NCBI GenBank assembly: GCA_000729835.1
Contig: JFHB01000024.1
Location: 62,001-126,000 of the forward strand
Length of the DNA stretch: 64,000 bases
DNA from: Atkinsonella hypoxylon
Taxonomy: Eukaryota > Ascomycota > Sordariomycetes > Hypocreales > Clavicipitaceae
Reading direction: 5' to 3'
The notes beneath the pieces are model-generated. The model was not told where the DNA came from and did no database searches. It saw only the letters and a list, made by a program, of their open reading frames with translations. Within the stretch, counting starts at the first letter, position 1. Every line of letters begins with the position of its first letter. A program made the translations under genes and the position numbers. Positions 24,424 through 36,281 of the stretch are shown here, in pieces.

Positions 24424-25327
24424 TGGATGGCTAGCAAAAGCATTGGTTCCTTAACGTCGGTGCCAATAGGCCATGGGTTTTACTTGCTGATTTGGGAAAT
24501 TTCTGCATCCGATGGACGTCCAACAGAGAGTCTGGCGGGTGAAGGATGATTCTCCAACGGGAAGGGTCGCATCTCCAGGCTCATTGACGCGCCTATCCGT
24601 GCGCAACTGCATGAACACAGTCATGTGTTATCTTACGGTCTTGCAGTCTTCTCAAGGAAATGAATGACGAGCTATGCCAAAAATGGTCGAGTGATTTCGG
24701 GGTCTTGCCGAATTCAGATTCCGAAATTCGTGGGACACAGCTGTCCAAACAATCACACGCACAATCATGAATCGCGAGGGACTCTTACTCATTGGGGCAA
24801 CCTAACGATTAACGCTCGAATGGTTTTTACAAATCTACTTGATAAGGATGAAGAGAGCCAATTAGAGACCAGTTCTACGCCATGTATTTCACCAGGGTCC
24901 TTGTGTACCATACAACATTTGACTACCTACCTAGGTAGGTAGCTAGCTACGGAATAGTCAGGGATGGTATCAATTGCATACACGTACCTGGTCTAGGCAC
25001 CCAGGTATAAACTGAAACAAGCTTGCACCCCGCGCACGCAGAAACAAGTGGGGCCGTGCATCAGTATGTACGTGCCGTGGTCCTTGCCGGCAATTCCCTG
25101 GGTCTTTCCTGCCAATGGGGTGGAAAAAATTCCACGAACCCCCCTCCCCCCTCCCCCCTCCCTCCCGGTTTCACTGAGCTCGGGGGTGCGCACGCCGCGC
25201 TGCCCCTCCACCCGATAATAAACTGGCGATGGGCATTTTATTTCTGTCGTGACTCACCGCATTTCTTTCGAACCGCTTCATTCATCCCCCCCCGCTCCCT
25301 TTTCTTCAACGAAGCAACGGCCTCACA
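24424..25327. other. Intergenic: trpE promoter
   Basis: Holds the 3' end of the regulator gene and the trpE promoter. It contains a long palindrome of CTACCTACCTAGGTAGGTAG type at 24923-24942, polypyrimidine runs at 25138-25168, and a Gcn4/CPC1 box. No gene was recognised. Confidence 0.65.
25250..25256 (+). promoter_or_regulatory. Gcn4/CPC1-type box TGACTCA upstream of trpE
   Basis: An exact TGACTCA lies 72 bp before the trpE start codon. This is the consensus site of Gcn4/CPC1/CpcA bZIP factors, which raise amino-acid biosynthetic genes under starvation. Similar boxes stand before the ilv6 and OTC genes in this window. Confidence 0.65.
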
Positions 25328-27108
25328 ATGGCGGGCTCGGTAAGTTCCACCGTCGGGACGCAAAGGTCCAAAGATCCAAAATTCCAATCAAGCTGCCTGC
25401 CGGTTCGAATGGACACAGAGACTGACGCTGCGCATCGAACAACAAACAGCAGGCCATCGTTCCCTCGTTCGACACCGTACGGTCCGTCATTGCCAAACCT
25501 CATACCGGCCCAGGCAAGAAGCCGACCCTCGTGCCGATATACCGCCAGATCTCCTCCGACCTCATCACCCCGTGCGCCGCATACCTCAAGATCTCCGCTG
25601 CCTCCTCGTCGGAATACTCGTTCCTCTTCGAATCGGCTGCCACAGAGCAGGTGGGCCGGTACAGCTTCGTCGGCGCCGGGCCTCGCAAGACCCTCGCCAC
25701 GGGGCCGGGGTACGGACCTGAGGCCGATCCTCTGCCTGCGCTCGAGGAGGAGCTGGCAAAGCATGTGGTTGCCCATGTGCCGGGCTTGCAGTTGCCTCCG
25801 CTGACGGGCGGCGCGATAGGCTACGTGGGCTATGACTGCGTGCGGTACTTTGAGCCCAAGACGGCGCGGCCGATGCGGGACGTGTTGCAGATTCCGGAGT
25901 CGCTGTTTATGCTGTTTGACACGATTGTTGCCTTTGATCGGTTTTACGGCATCATCAAGGTTGTGAGCTATGTTGCTGTTCCGGAGGACGGCACGACGAC
26001 GGGCCTGCAGGATGCGTACGAGAGGGCTAGTGCCACCATCGACCGGCTCGTCGACGTACTCAACTCGACCGACACCAAGCTGCCGGTGCAAGGGCCCATC
26101 CAGCTCGGCCACGAAGCCGTCTCCAACATTGGCCAGAAGGGCTACGAAGCCTACGTCACCCGGCTGAAAAGCCACATCGTCAGGGGCGACATCTTCCAAT
26201 GCGTGCCCTCGCAGCGCTTCGCCCGGCCCACGAGCCTGCACCCGTTCAACCTCTACCGACACCTCCGCACGGTCAACCCCTCCCCGTACCTCTTTTACAT
26301 CGACTGCAAGGACTTCCAGATTGTCGGCGCATCGCCCGAGCTGCTCGTCAAGTCCGAGGCCGGCCGCGTCATCACGCACCCCATCGCCGGCACCGTCAAG
26401 CGCGGCAAGACGGCCGAGGAGGACCAGCGTCTCGCCGACGAGCTGAGTGCCTCGCTCAAGGACCGCGCCGAGCACGTCATGCTTGTCGACCTCGCGCGCA
26501 ACGACATCAACCGCGTCGGCGACCCCTTTACCGTCCGCGTAGACCGCCTCATGGTCGTCGAGAAGTTCAGCCACGTCCAGCACCTCGTGTCCCAGGTGTC
26601 GGGCGTGCTGAGGCCCGACAAGACCCGCTTCGATGCCTTCCGCTCCGTCTTCCCTGCTGGCACTGTGTCGGGCGCCCCCAAGGTGCGGGCCATTGAGCTG
26701 ATTGCCGAGCTGGAGGGGGAGAAGAGGGGCGTTTACGCCGGCGCGGTGGGCTACTTTGGGTATGGGAGCGAGGGCGAGGACGGGGAGCCTGTCGAGGGGG
26801 CCATGGACACGTGCATTGCCTTGCGGACCATGATGGTGAAGAAGGGCGTCGTGTACTTGCAGGCAGGTTCGTATGCAGATTTTGTGTGTTTTATTGTTTT
26901 ATTGGTTTTTTTAATCCTTTATTTTTGATTTTTTACAACATCATGATATCTGTTGCTAATTTTGACGTGGATAGGAGGTGGGATTGTCTTTGACTCGGAT
27001 GAGTACGATGAGTGGATGGAGACGATTAACAAACTTGGTGCGAATATGTCGTGCATCAAGTTAGCTGAGGAGCTGTATTACCACCAGCAGCAGAGTGTAA
27101 AATCCTAA
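25328..27108 (+). CDS. trpE: Anthranilate synthase component I
   Basis: Three exons, 25328-25339 (only MAGS), 25450-26866 and 26975-27108, give 520 residues. It converts chorismate and glutamine-derived ammonia to anthranilate, the first step of tryptophan synthesis. The N-terminal domain has the SFLFESA feedback-site motif (LLES-like) and EQVGRYSFVGAGP. The chorismate-binding domain has SHIVRGDIFQCVPSQRF, ASPELLVK, HPIAGTVKRGK, DLARNDINRVG, GTVSGAPKVRAIELI and the final AGGGIVFDSD, whose codons are split by intron 2. In fungi the glutamine amidotransferase partner is a separate trifunctional protein not in this window. A TGACTCA box upstream suggests cross-pathway control. The first exon could use acceptor AG at 25449 or 25452, changing one residue (Gln). 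Confidence 0.97.
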
Positions 27109-27528
27109 TTAGACTGATACGATTTTGCATTTGTTGAAATTTGGATGAAAGCAAGGACTGACTATTCATGGTACGTCTTTCTGAGTGGTTGAGGTCCTCT
27201 GTGCTGCGGTACTTTGCTTGGAGCGGTGTGATGCAATCAAACTGGAGGAGTCCTGATTCATTTCATTTTCAACCTGGTTGATATCAACATGTTGCCGCAA
27301 TGCTACATGATAGGCACACCATGCACCCTCGACGTAAACGTGAGTAATGCTCTACCACGCCAATGCTAGAATAGAAATAAAATAAAAATAAGAGCACGCA
27401 TGCCGCTGTCTTAAAGATCCTCGAACACTGGTAACAAAACAAAATAACACCCCGAACCCCATGCTCCCTTATTCATTCATTCACTCACTCACTCGTGTTT
27501 CGTACATTGATATGACAATTCTGCAGCT
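27109..27528. other. Intergenic between convergent genes
   Basis: The 3' regions of trpE and the next gene. A-rich stretch at 27370-27390 and a (CATT/CACT)n-like run near 27471-27493. No gene was seen. Confidence 0.6.
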
Positions 27529-28863
27529 CTATGCGCCGCACTCCATTGCATTTTGTGTCATGTCTGGATTGTCGCTCCTTGCAAGTTCTGGGATAGGCGT
27601 ATCTCTCTTGCGCTGCTCTGCACCGCTAGGAGCAGTGGGTGTTTTGGCTTCTGCTTCTGTGGTACTGTACGTGTCGGACATGTCTTCCTCTGACAGCTCG
27701 GTGCATGAGCTTGAGCGCCCGATGCTAGGCATGGGTAGTTCTTCGTATTCTGTGGCCTTGGGCGGTTCCATCTCCATGGCTAGAGAGTGCTGCTGGCGTG
27801 TTTTGGCTTGCTTCGCCATTTGGGCGCGCAGAGTGGCGATGGCGCCACCGACATCCTCACCGTCTTCTTCCTGTGCGATTGTCCAGGCCCAACGGCGCTT
27901 CTTCTCCGGCCGTTTCCGCTTGCGGTGGGTAGATGATGGGCTGGGTGAAACGGGCGAGCCGGCACCAAGCCCAGCCATCCTGCGTCTCATATCCTCATAG
28001 GGTCTTGGTGTTTGGTCGCCGTCGTCGATTCCGTTGGTTGCATAGGCCAAAGCCATGTCTATGACTGTCTGGGACTCATTGACTGCGAGTGCATTGGGAG
28101 GGGACAGTGGCGAGCCGTCCTCGGCTAACAGGTCGTTGTGAGACCTTGTATATTTGAACGTAGTGATCTCCTGCTCCAACGGGCTATCGTACTCCACCTT
28201 CTTCGCTGTCTTTTCCTGAAGTCGGAATGATTGACGTCTCGGCAAGAGAGGAGGAGTGGCTGTTCTTGGGGGCAAAGGAGAGTTTCGGAGGATGCTGTGA
28301 AGACTCCGGGGATGATTATAGGGCATATGATCGGGACGGCTCGGGAATGGAAAGGACCCCTTACGCCGACGCGGTGTATAATCGTCTACCGGCGGACCGA
28401 CGGACCGACTGTTGACAGGCGACAATGTATCCGCGGATGAAAATGTGAAGACAATGGATGAGTCGTCAACTGCTCTGGCTGACAATGGCGGCGTGGCAGT
28501 CATTGTGCTTGGATACACAACCTTTATTTGCTGTGGTGAGATGGGCTGGGCGATCACAGGCGTCTCTGAATATGTCGGAACAGAGGGTGTCATAATCTTA
28601 GGCCTTGGACTGGCTTTCTCGACGGGCGACTGTAGACTGAAATTCGAAAGGGTGTTGATGGCCGTGAGGGGCTCGGACTGCAGAACGGCAGACGAGCGTT
28701 CAATAGCAGTGACGTATATATTGGACATGGTGTTGAAGGTTGTTGGATCACTGGGATTGACAGGCTGACCCCTCAAGCCCTTGGATGGTGGGTTGCATGC
28801 TGTCTTGATCTGTAATGAAAGCCGCGGCCTTTTCGGCGTATTTACGTTCTGCGTTGAAGCCAT
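27529..28863 (-). CDS. Disordered basic protein of unknown function
   Basis: Single exon of 444 residues starting MASTQNVNTPKRPRLSLQIK. The sequence is Ser/Pro/Thr-rich and mostly disordered. Recognisable spots are PKRPRLSL at the N-terminus, HSILRNSPLPPRTATPPLLP in the middle, and a strong bipartite basic cluster HRKRKRPEKKRRWAWTIAQE near residue 330, which suggests nuclear location. A short helical region with GGAIATLRAQMAKQAK follows. An upstream in-frame ATG at 28962 would add a hydrophobic 33-residue signal-like stretch. That would be odd on a nuclear-looking protein, so I took 28863 as the start. No family is recognised; S/T-P sites suggest possible kinase regulation, which is inference. 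Confidence 0.75.
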   Translation of the reverse strand: MASTQNVNTPKRPRLSLQIKTACNPPSKGLRGQPVNPSDPTTFNTMSNIYVTAIERSSAVLQSEPLTAINTLSNFSLQSPVEKASPRPKIMTPSVPTYSETPVIAQPISPQQIKVVYPSTMTATPPLSARAVDDSSIVFTFSSADTLSPVNSRSVGPPVDDYTPRRRKGSFPFPSRPDHMPYNHPRSLHSILRNSPLPPRTATPPLLPRRQSFRLQEKTAKKVEYDSPLEQEITTFKYTRSHNDLLAEDGSPLSPPNALAVNESQTVIDMALAYATNGIDDGDQTPRPYEDMRRRMAGLGAGSPVSPSPSSTHRKRKRPEKKRRWAWTIAQEEDGEDVGGAIATLRAQMAKQAKTRQQHSLAMEMEPPKATEYEELPMPSIGRSSSCTELSEEDMSDTYSTTEAEAKTPTAPSGAEQRKRDTPIPELARSDNPDMTQNAMECGA

Positions 28864-30191
28864 ACCTGGCGACAAGATGCAGGAGAGAACCAGGATGAAC
28901 AATGAGAGGAAAGTGGTCGAAAAAGAGAAAGGAGAAATATTCGAAGAACTAACAAAATGCAAGACACAGGGCGCGGGATGGATATATACAGCACCAGTTG
29001 CGGCCCGCGGGTATGAACAGAGTCAATAGACCCAGCCCAATCTGACTGACATTATCCGTTGCAACAAGCGCCCAACAATCAATCGCATGTGGACGGTCGA
29101 TGCTCGCAGGGTTTTAGACGCGAGCATTATAATCCATCGGAGAATGACACAAAGGGTGACAATGCCCGTCAGAAGCTCCACACAAACAAAACCTAGTCCA
29201 TCGCGGTTCTCAGAAACTATATGAAATCGAAAGAAGCTGATGTGGTTGGTCATGGTGCTGGACGAGGCAGCACATAAGCGCCTGACCCCTGGCGAGGCGC
29301 AAGATCGTCAGGTTGGCTCACCAATCATACAGGAAGAGCATCAGGGATGTGGCCTGTCTTGGGCTTGCAGGCGGGGTAAGATGGCAGCACTCCATGAGTC
29401 CATGTAGCGATTTCGCAATGCGTCGTTGAAGATGAGAGACGGTGTACATGTCCTGGCTGACGAGCATCATCATCAGCCCCGAAATCCTCAGGCTATTCAT
29501 CCTTTTTCACTGCCGACACCATCCGTAGGACGGTCTACATAACATGACTGTCGGTAGCCACGACGATGATGCTGGCATCGGACAATTGCTTCTTGTAGAG
29601 CGCTAAGAGGTGGGATATCGGGCGTTGAATCCGTCTGTGGCCATCGCCAGTCTCCTACTGTCAACAGGGCTTTCGGCAGGAGGCTTGCGTGACCGAGTCT
29701 CAACGTGGCTAGCGCGCGCGGCTAATTCTTTGGCACGATAGTCTCATCTTGCGACGGGTGCACCGCATTCATTCAGATGACTGCGCTTCGCTCGGATTGA
29801 CCGGCTCGTGGCTCGTGGCACATGAGAAGTGCTAAGCGAGCAATTCAGACCCTCGATTATCAGCCAAGATTCCTTTGTTGAGCGATCCAAAGGGAAAAGC
29901 GCAGCTCAAGCCCCCTATTGCGACTATGTGATGCCGTGAAATATTGAAACAAGTTTGCTTAGTTTCTCATAGAGCTGCAGCCAGTCTTTGAAGGGTTGAT
30001 TTTTGGGCCACGAGCTAACAACGTTCGTTATCCTGGATTCCTAGGATCCTGGGATCCTGGCCTCTCTACTCTCCACCAACGTCATTTGTCAGCCGCAACC
30101 CTTGACCTCGCGATTCGCGCATCCAGGTCTTTCTGGTCTTCATAACCATCCTCACGTCCATGCCTGTGCGCGCCGTTGTTCCGAATGAGGC
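28864..30191. other. Intergenic, about 1.3 kb
   Basis: Lies between divergently transcribed genes. Two short minus-strand open frames (29023-29253, with one possible membrane segment, and 29318-29703 in pieces) have no recognisable domain and no convincing splice model. Possible decayed coding DNA cannot be excluded. Confidence 0.5.
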
Positions 30192-30195
30192 ATGA
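30160..30195 (+). promoter_or_regulatory. Upstream ORF overlapping the polymerase start by ATGA
   Basis: An 11-codon ORF starts at 30160 and its TGA (30193-30195) overlaps the candidate start ATG at 30192 of the polymerase gene. Such an overlap can lower initiation or allow reinitiation. If the real start is the ATG at 30231, the uORF ends 35 nt before it. Confidence 0.3.
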
Positions 30196-32064
30196 TTCCA
30201 AGACACCGGGAGGAACTGATTGCTGGTCTTATGGATAAGCAAGCGAAACGTGCACCCAGACAGAAACACGAATCCGTCATTCTCCAGTTTGTGCGTCTCT
30301 AGCCTCATGCTCGCGCTCATTGCGCATGCTTGCTTGCTTGTGCACCGTGGCCGTCGCTCCGTCGCTCCGTCGCTGACCGATACCTGTCCAGGACTATGAT
30401 TGCTTCTACGCCCAAGTCTTTGAGAATAGAGACCCCACTCTCAAGACCAAGCCTTTGGGTGTGAAACAAAAGAACATTCTCGCGACCTGTAACTACAACG
30501 CCCGCCGCCATGGGGCAAAGAAGCTCATGCTTATCTCAGAGGCCCGAAAACTATGCAAGGACTTGGTCCTTGTCGACGGCGAGGACCTCACCCCTTTTCG
30601 GCACGTGAGCAAAGTTCTGTTCAATTTCCTTCGCTCATTTTCGTGGAATGACAAAGCCGAACGGCTAGGTTTGGACGAGGTCTTCATGGGTAAGCCGGCA
30701 AAGACACCTATTCTGATCTTAATCCTGCGCTCACATACATTGCAGATGTCACAGACATCGTAGACTACAATATTGAGTGCCTGAATGCCAACTCTTTGTC
30801 GACGTCTTTCTTTTTCTTGTTCAAAACAGATCCAGAGGCTGGCTTCCTGTGTGATTTGACAAATGTCGCTGGTTGCATTGAAGGGCCTGTCCCAGACGAG
30901 GCGCCTCTGGACAACAAGACGTACTTGAGATTACTATTGGGATCTCATCTCGCACAGTATCTGCGACTCAAGATTGAATCCGATTTTGGATATACATCCA
31001 CCTGCGGTATATCAACAAACAAGTTGTTGAGTAAACTCGTTGGTGCGCGAAACAAGCCTCGAAACCAGACCACGCTTTTGGCGCTCAGTGATGACGACAT
31101 TTACGCCTTCGTGGATGCACACAAGACAAGACAGATTCCCGGAATAGGTTCCAAGATTGCTATGAAAATGGAGTCGTATGTCCTTGGTGAGCAAGTCGAG
31201 CTAGACTCGCAATTCACTTCGAGGCTGTTTGTGAAGGAAGTCCGTTCGCATCCCGCTATGTCACCCGGTTTCTTGGAAACTCTTCTAGCAGGACCAGGGG
31301 CTGAAAAGGGAATAGGTGCCAAGATATGGGGTCTCCTGCACGGATTCGATCCCACAGAAGTCAAGATGACAAGCAAAATTCCCTCGCAGATAAGCATTGA
31401 CGACACGTTCAAGGGTCTCGAAACTGTATCCCAGATCACAGAGGAATTACATAAATTGTCGTGCTCGCTGATACGACGAATGAGGATCGATCTCCTGGAG
31501 TCGGATCAGCATGCGGACATGCCGGCAACACAAAGATGGATTGCTCGACCGAAAACTATAAGGCTAACTGTTAGATCCTGGCCAACGCGTCAAGGTGGCA
31601 ATGCAGCCCAGAACGCCAGCCGCGTGTCACGATCCGGACCGTTACCGAGCTTTGTGCTTGACACCATTGGTGACATAGATGCGCTAGCACAGCAGTTGGT
31701 CGCAGATTCGCTACTGCCTCTCCTTCGGCGTTTTCATGTAGATAAGGGGAGTAGGTGGAACTTGCAGTTGATCAACATCTGTGTAGCAAACATGGTGGCC
31801 AGTGCGGCAGATGACCGAGATGGCGCTGGGCGCAATATCTCGACCATGTTCAAGAATCAAGATGAGGTCCTTCGACCCTTCCGACTCGATCCGGCTCTAG
31901 AACACGGTAAGCATACGGCTGCGCAAAGAATTTCCACGGACGGTTCTCGAATGAATGCCGACTGGGGTGACGATGTGGACCATTCCGCCTGCCCAACCTG
32001 TGGTCATTCTCTACCCTCCTTTGCCATGACAGCGCACAAACGGTATCATGAAATGGGAGAATAA
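30192..32064 (+). CDS. Y-family translesion DNA polymerase, iota-like, with C-terminal UBZ-type zinc finger
   Basis: Three exons, 30192-30290, 30392-30689 and 30746-32064, give 571 residues (558 if the second ATG, 30231, is used). Exon 1 ends VILQF and joins DYDCFYAQVFENRDP, giving the palm motif with the first catalytic Asp. The second acidic motif is LGLDEVFMDVTDIVDYN, split by intron 2. The palm/thumb region has FGYTSTCGISTNKLLSKLV and IPGIGSKIAMKM (helix-hairpin-helix). The little-finger part follows from about residue 300. The last 30 residues hold CPTCGHSLPSFAMTAHKRYH, a C2H2 layout like the UBZ3 ubiquitin-binding finger of polymerase eta. These enzymes copy past damaged bases and are recruited by monoubiquitinated PCNA. 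The iota assignment rests on general resemblance to fungal enzymes of this type; eta is the main alternative. Confidence 0.88.
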
Positions 32065-33446
32065 CTGTGTCCTTTACAATAAGGCGCCGTTGATTTGGCC
32101 GACTTCTTTGTTACCAAAAAGATATAAACTCTGATTTTTCAAACACCAGCTTGCATGTTTGCTCGAGTGGCACAAGCTGCAAGCACATCGAGTAATCTAT
32201 CTGCAAATTCCGTGAGAGCATTTTCCAACACACACCGACCATGAGAATAGTTCCTATTTCATCGTCGGCGAGCCAAAGTGTACGAGTATTAGTATGCTAA
32301 GAAATAGCTGCACCATTCGTGGTCGTTGTCGTCGACATTTCCAGCACCTCTCTCTACAACGGTCCTGAGTCTCACGGAATGCTGGCTCTTGCAGCCAAGT
32401 GAATCATCATCGCCACGACAACCATCATTGATTTTGAGGTTCTCATGATGCCTGTGTAACAACGTAATGGAATTAAAGGGCTGGCCTTTACTCCGCGGCC
32501 AAATGGAGGCATTTTTCACCACACCCTGTTTCGGTCATGCCTGATAGACTTGACCGCGTCGAGGCACGGTGCCATACCACAGACATCTCGCCTTAAGTTG
32601 GACCAAGCTTAATAAATTCATCTAACAGGAGTTGATCAGTAGAGGTGCTCTGCGGCAACAATTAGCTGGCTTGTCAGTGCTATGGTGCTCGAGGGGTGAT
32701 GCGAAGCTAGGTTCGTGTTTCGTGCTCTGTAGCAGTATATGGCACACGCGGACGGCTAGGGGCATTCCGATGCATGATGAGGACTTTCTAGAGCGAACAT
32801 TAGAATTGAAGAGCTCTTTGTATCTCCAGAGTACCAACCAGAGCAATCTACGTGTCAGGTGTGTTGTCGTCACTCTTGAAGTCTGTTAACAGGAGGAAGG
32901 TGCTTGGAGAGTGAAGGGATTTTGTCACGCGATTCACTCCCTCTGCTTTCCCGCAGGTTGAGTAGCACCACCCATGCAGCTACCTCTGAGGCCGCTATGT
33001 GCTTGACACTTGACACTTAACAATTGACACTTGCTCTTGCCGACTGCCAGCTGCCAGCCGCCAACCGTCAGGAGTGACGTTGGTAATCGGAGCCGATGGC
33101 TCTTTCTCGATGTGGAGTCTAGTTGTGAGCTGCTGCTGAACAAAAGGTAGGAGCTGAGTTTTGAAAAGCGAATTGATCTTTTCCCATCTCCGGCTTCGGG
33201 ATGTCTTGTTTATCGCCCTTTTTTTGTTTGCAGCAAATGGAACTCTGCTCAAATTTTCACCTTCCCGGTTCAAGTCTCGCGCGTTTTGACATATTATCAT
33301 GAGGTAGTGGACTGAGGGTCTTGAAACTCACGGTTTGCGGTATGGTAGAACATACTTCTTCATGACATACTGTCGCTTTGATATTCGATTTAAGGAAGTC
33401 AGCCTCCAAATCGAATACGCTCTATTCCATCTGCAGGATCTGCAGG
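32065..33446. other. Intergenic, about 1.4 kb
   Basis: Lies between two plus-strand genes. Holds a cluster of TTGACAC(T) repeats at 33003-33031 and several CTGCCAGC units after it. No gene recognised. A possible N-terminal extension of the next gene begins at 33378. Confidence 0.55.
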
Positions 33447-35631
33447 ATGGGACGAGGGTCCAGAGGAAGCGGCCATCAGACAGCGCGCCGGCCTGTTGAC
33501 TTGACGGGCATCATATCTCTTGCAGAGAAAAATGATCTCATTACGCTGGCAAACGCCATCACCGAGAACATGCACAGAAATATAAGCAACATGTTTGACT
33601 CGCCGCCGGTCCGTCCACTTCATGGGGAAGCAGGGCATCATCATTGGCTCTCACTTCCTCTTCTCCAGCGAAAGGAGAGCAACAAGGAGAACATATCGGC
33701 CTTGGATACGGCCCATGGGAACGTTTCAGGGCCATGTTCGAAAACATACGAAAAAACGCATCAGATCATCGAAAAGGAGGAGAACGAGGCTCTGACTCCC
33801 CAGCTCAGTGAGCTGAAGAAGGAAGCGCTTGCATACTTCAGAAAGTGGCAGGGCAACGTCCTTCAGCGTCTTCGGGAAATCAATGTCAACGAGTCACCTC
33901 CATCCGAGACTGGCTCTCGAGGAGCACGGGGTCGCGGTGCTCGAGGATCTTGTCGTGCTGGTAGTCGTGGGCGTGGTGGAAGAGGCGCGGCCATCGCCTC
34001 AACTCTTGCTACAGGTGAGATGCAATCCTCCTTACTGTCTCGGATTACATATTACAAGTAATCCATGCATGCTACTTCGTTGTCTAGGACTTTGGGCTGA
34101 CCAGAACAAGGACCACCGCGAGCACCGACAAACCATGTTGATCCTGAATTAGCTGCGCGTTATCCACCGATCCCGAATACTCTATGGACTCTTCAATTAG
34201 AAAGGCGAAAGCTCTTTCTGCACATTGCGCTCCTTGTCCTCATATCGCTGCAGGAATACAACGCGAACTCACGGATACTCTTGGTGTCCACTGCATCATC
34301 GCTGAATCTCCCATACAAAGTTCACCAAATAGACGAAAACCGGCTGGCACAGGGGCTAGCCAAAGCAGCCCTCGAAGCGACGCCTGAAGACGAAGTATTG
34401 ACCAAGTCGGAGGAGACAAAACCAGCAAAGAAATGGAAGCTTGGCTTTGGTGGCACATCAGGATCATCTACTCCCATTAGTCTTGCATTACCACTCAAGA
34501 ATGCTGGCATCGGGACGTCTCAGGGAGGCCGCGGGATGACTTCTGCAGCAGCAGCAGGTTTGCTAGGTGTCATGGCCGAAAATGGCTTGTTGATAGGATC
34601 TCTATTTGGCATGAATCCTACCAGACCGCTGAGCAAAATGCTGGAGACATTCGTAAGAGAGGTCCAGGATTTTGCTTTCATCCGGCTTTGCAACAGCATT
34701 CATTACGAGTATGCTGATCCGAGAAAGTCGCCGGTAGAGGATCGCAGACTCCGTGTCGTCATCGCGATGAGCGGATGTCTCTTGAATCCCGACGACAATG
34801 TTAAACCTTGGCGCGCCCTCAGCAGCCAGACGGAAGTATATGCGATTCGCTGGGAGACAGCTGCACTCATAAATTTGGGAAACGCGCTGGAAACAGTTAT
34901 CAAGAGCACAGCCTGGGGGAGTGCTAGGCGAGATATTGAGGCTAAGACAAGTATGTAGAACCCTTCGGCGGGGCAGAAATGAGAATCAACCACAGCTGAT
35001 ACCAAATATAGTATTTCGGAGCCTGATGAAATCAACATGGCCAGAACCACTTCTGAGAATAAGCAAAATCATCGATAATCCATGGAGTGTAGGCATGGTA
35101 CGCGCAGAAAAGGCTGGTGCCGTTCTTGCCGACTCGCTTATAAGACAGAGGTTCCAGGGAGAACGCCCAGTGTCACTGATCGGATTCAGTCTTGCAGCAC
35201 GAGCAATCTATGCCTGCCTCATGGTCTTGGCTGAACGACGACAGTTTGGTATAATAGACTCGGTCATTATGGTTGGAACACCAGCTCCGTCCGAGAGTCG
35301 TGTGTGGTTGACATTGAAAAGTGTCGTGTCTGGTCGATTGGTCAATGTTTACTCAGAGAGCGATTACATTTTGGGCTTTCTTTATCGAACATCCAATATA
35401 CAATTTGGCATTGCTGGCTTGCAGGAAATCCAAGGTGCTGACGGGGTGGAGAACCACTGCGTCAGCACGCTGCCTAGAGGGCATCTGAGCTATCCGTCCA
35501 TGATGGGGACGATACTGAGGGATATTGGATGGGAGGATCTTGATATCCAGGCTGTTCGGACAGAAAGCGAGCGACCATTGACCCAGCTTGGCAAGAAGAA
35601 CAAGAAGGGCCAACTAGGGTCGAGGCCATGA
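33447..35631 (+). CDS. DUF726 family alpha/beta-hydrolase-like membrane protein (Mil1/TMCO4 type)
   Basis: Three exons, 33447-34014, 34105-34950 and 35012-35631, give 677 residues. The N-terminus has an Arg/Gly-rich tract (GARGRGARGSCRAGSRGRGG). The core has LERRKLFLHIALLVLISLQE, then a Gly/Ala-rich hydrophobic hairpin (MTSAAAAGLLGVMAENGLLI plus GSLFGM) and the hydrolase part with RLRVVIAMSGCLL, TEVYAIRWETAALINLG and SLIGFSLAARAIYACLMVLA. The nucleophile elbow reads GFSLA, where GxSxG would be expected. Yeast Mil1 binds the clathrin adaptor AP-1, and animal TMCO4 is the relative; catalysis is not proven in the family. The exon 2 acceptor is the AG at 34104; the nearer TAG at 34087 would put the reading into an early stop. 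An in-frame ATG at 33378 is an alternative start. Confidence 0.87.
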
Positions 35632-36281
35632 TGGTGGGTCTGTTGCTTTGGCGAGGTGTCTCTGTAGGGAAATCAAACATTGCTTCCGTTGCATATATCG
35701 TTTGTTGCGGAGTGGAAAGTGGTATTTCCTAAATGTGCAGAGCATTTTTATTCTTGATGTGCTGCCGTGGCAAGATTGGCTTGTACGTTGATTTGGCACA
35801 ATTCGAGTAGCTTTTTTAAGATTCCTCCCCCCCTCCTAACCTAGTCAAGAACGGCATAGTAGTTATGAGAGGTTGCTGTGCTCAAGAAATTCCGTCAAGA
35901 CGACTTGATCGCTTCATATTTCACCCTCAGTCGTATTATTAGGCCTCGCATCAACACGTGCGTAACTCTACGTCCCTCACCATGATGCATTTCAAAAATC
36001 TTGTTTATCTAAAGCTCAATCGCATTACTCCCTTTTCACCAACCGATTGTATTTCTGTTTAAATCCACGTTGGTACTTGATAACCACTCGTCAACCATTT
36101 ATTTTGTTTTTTTGGGGTTTTTTTTTTTCTTCGTCAAAATAAAAACACAAAATGACCACCTACAATTTTCCCTTTATAGTACAGTGCAAATTTCTTTTGG
36201 TTTCATGGAAAAAAATAAAAATAGAGAAAAAGAAGACGAATATAGTACAGTGACGATACTATGTTGATACAGTGTGGCTCG
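35632..36281. other. Intergenic between convergent genes
   Basis: T-rich runs near 36110-36130 and A-rich runs near 36208-36230. It contains the 3' ends of the DUF726 and DENN genes. No gene was seen. Confidence 0.6.

Noticed and set aside
25306..26583. 425-codon open frame opposite trpE
   Set aside because: It is a long antisense frame produced by the GC-rich third positions of trpE; no domain, and trpE is unmistakable.
29023..29703. Possible small minus-strand gene pieces
   Set aside because: Three short frames could not be joined by sensible splice sites and match nothing I know.
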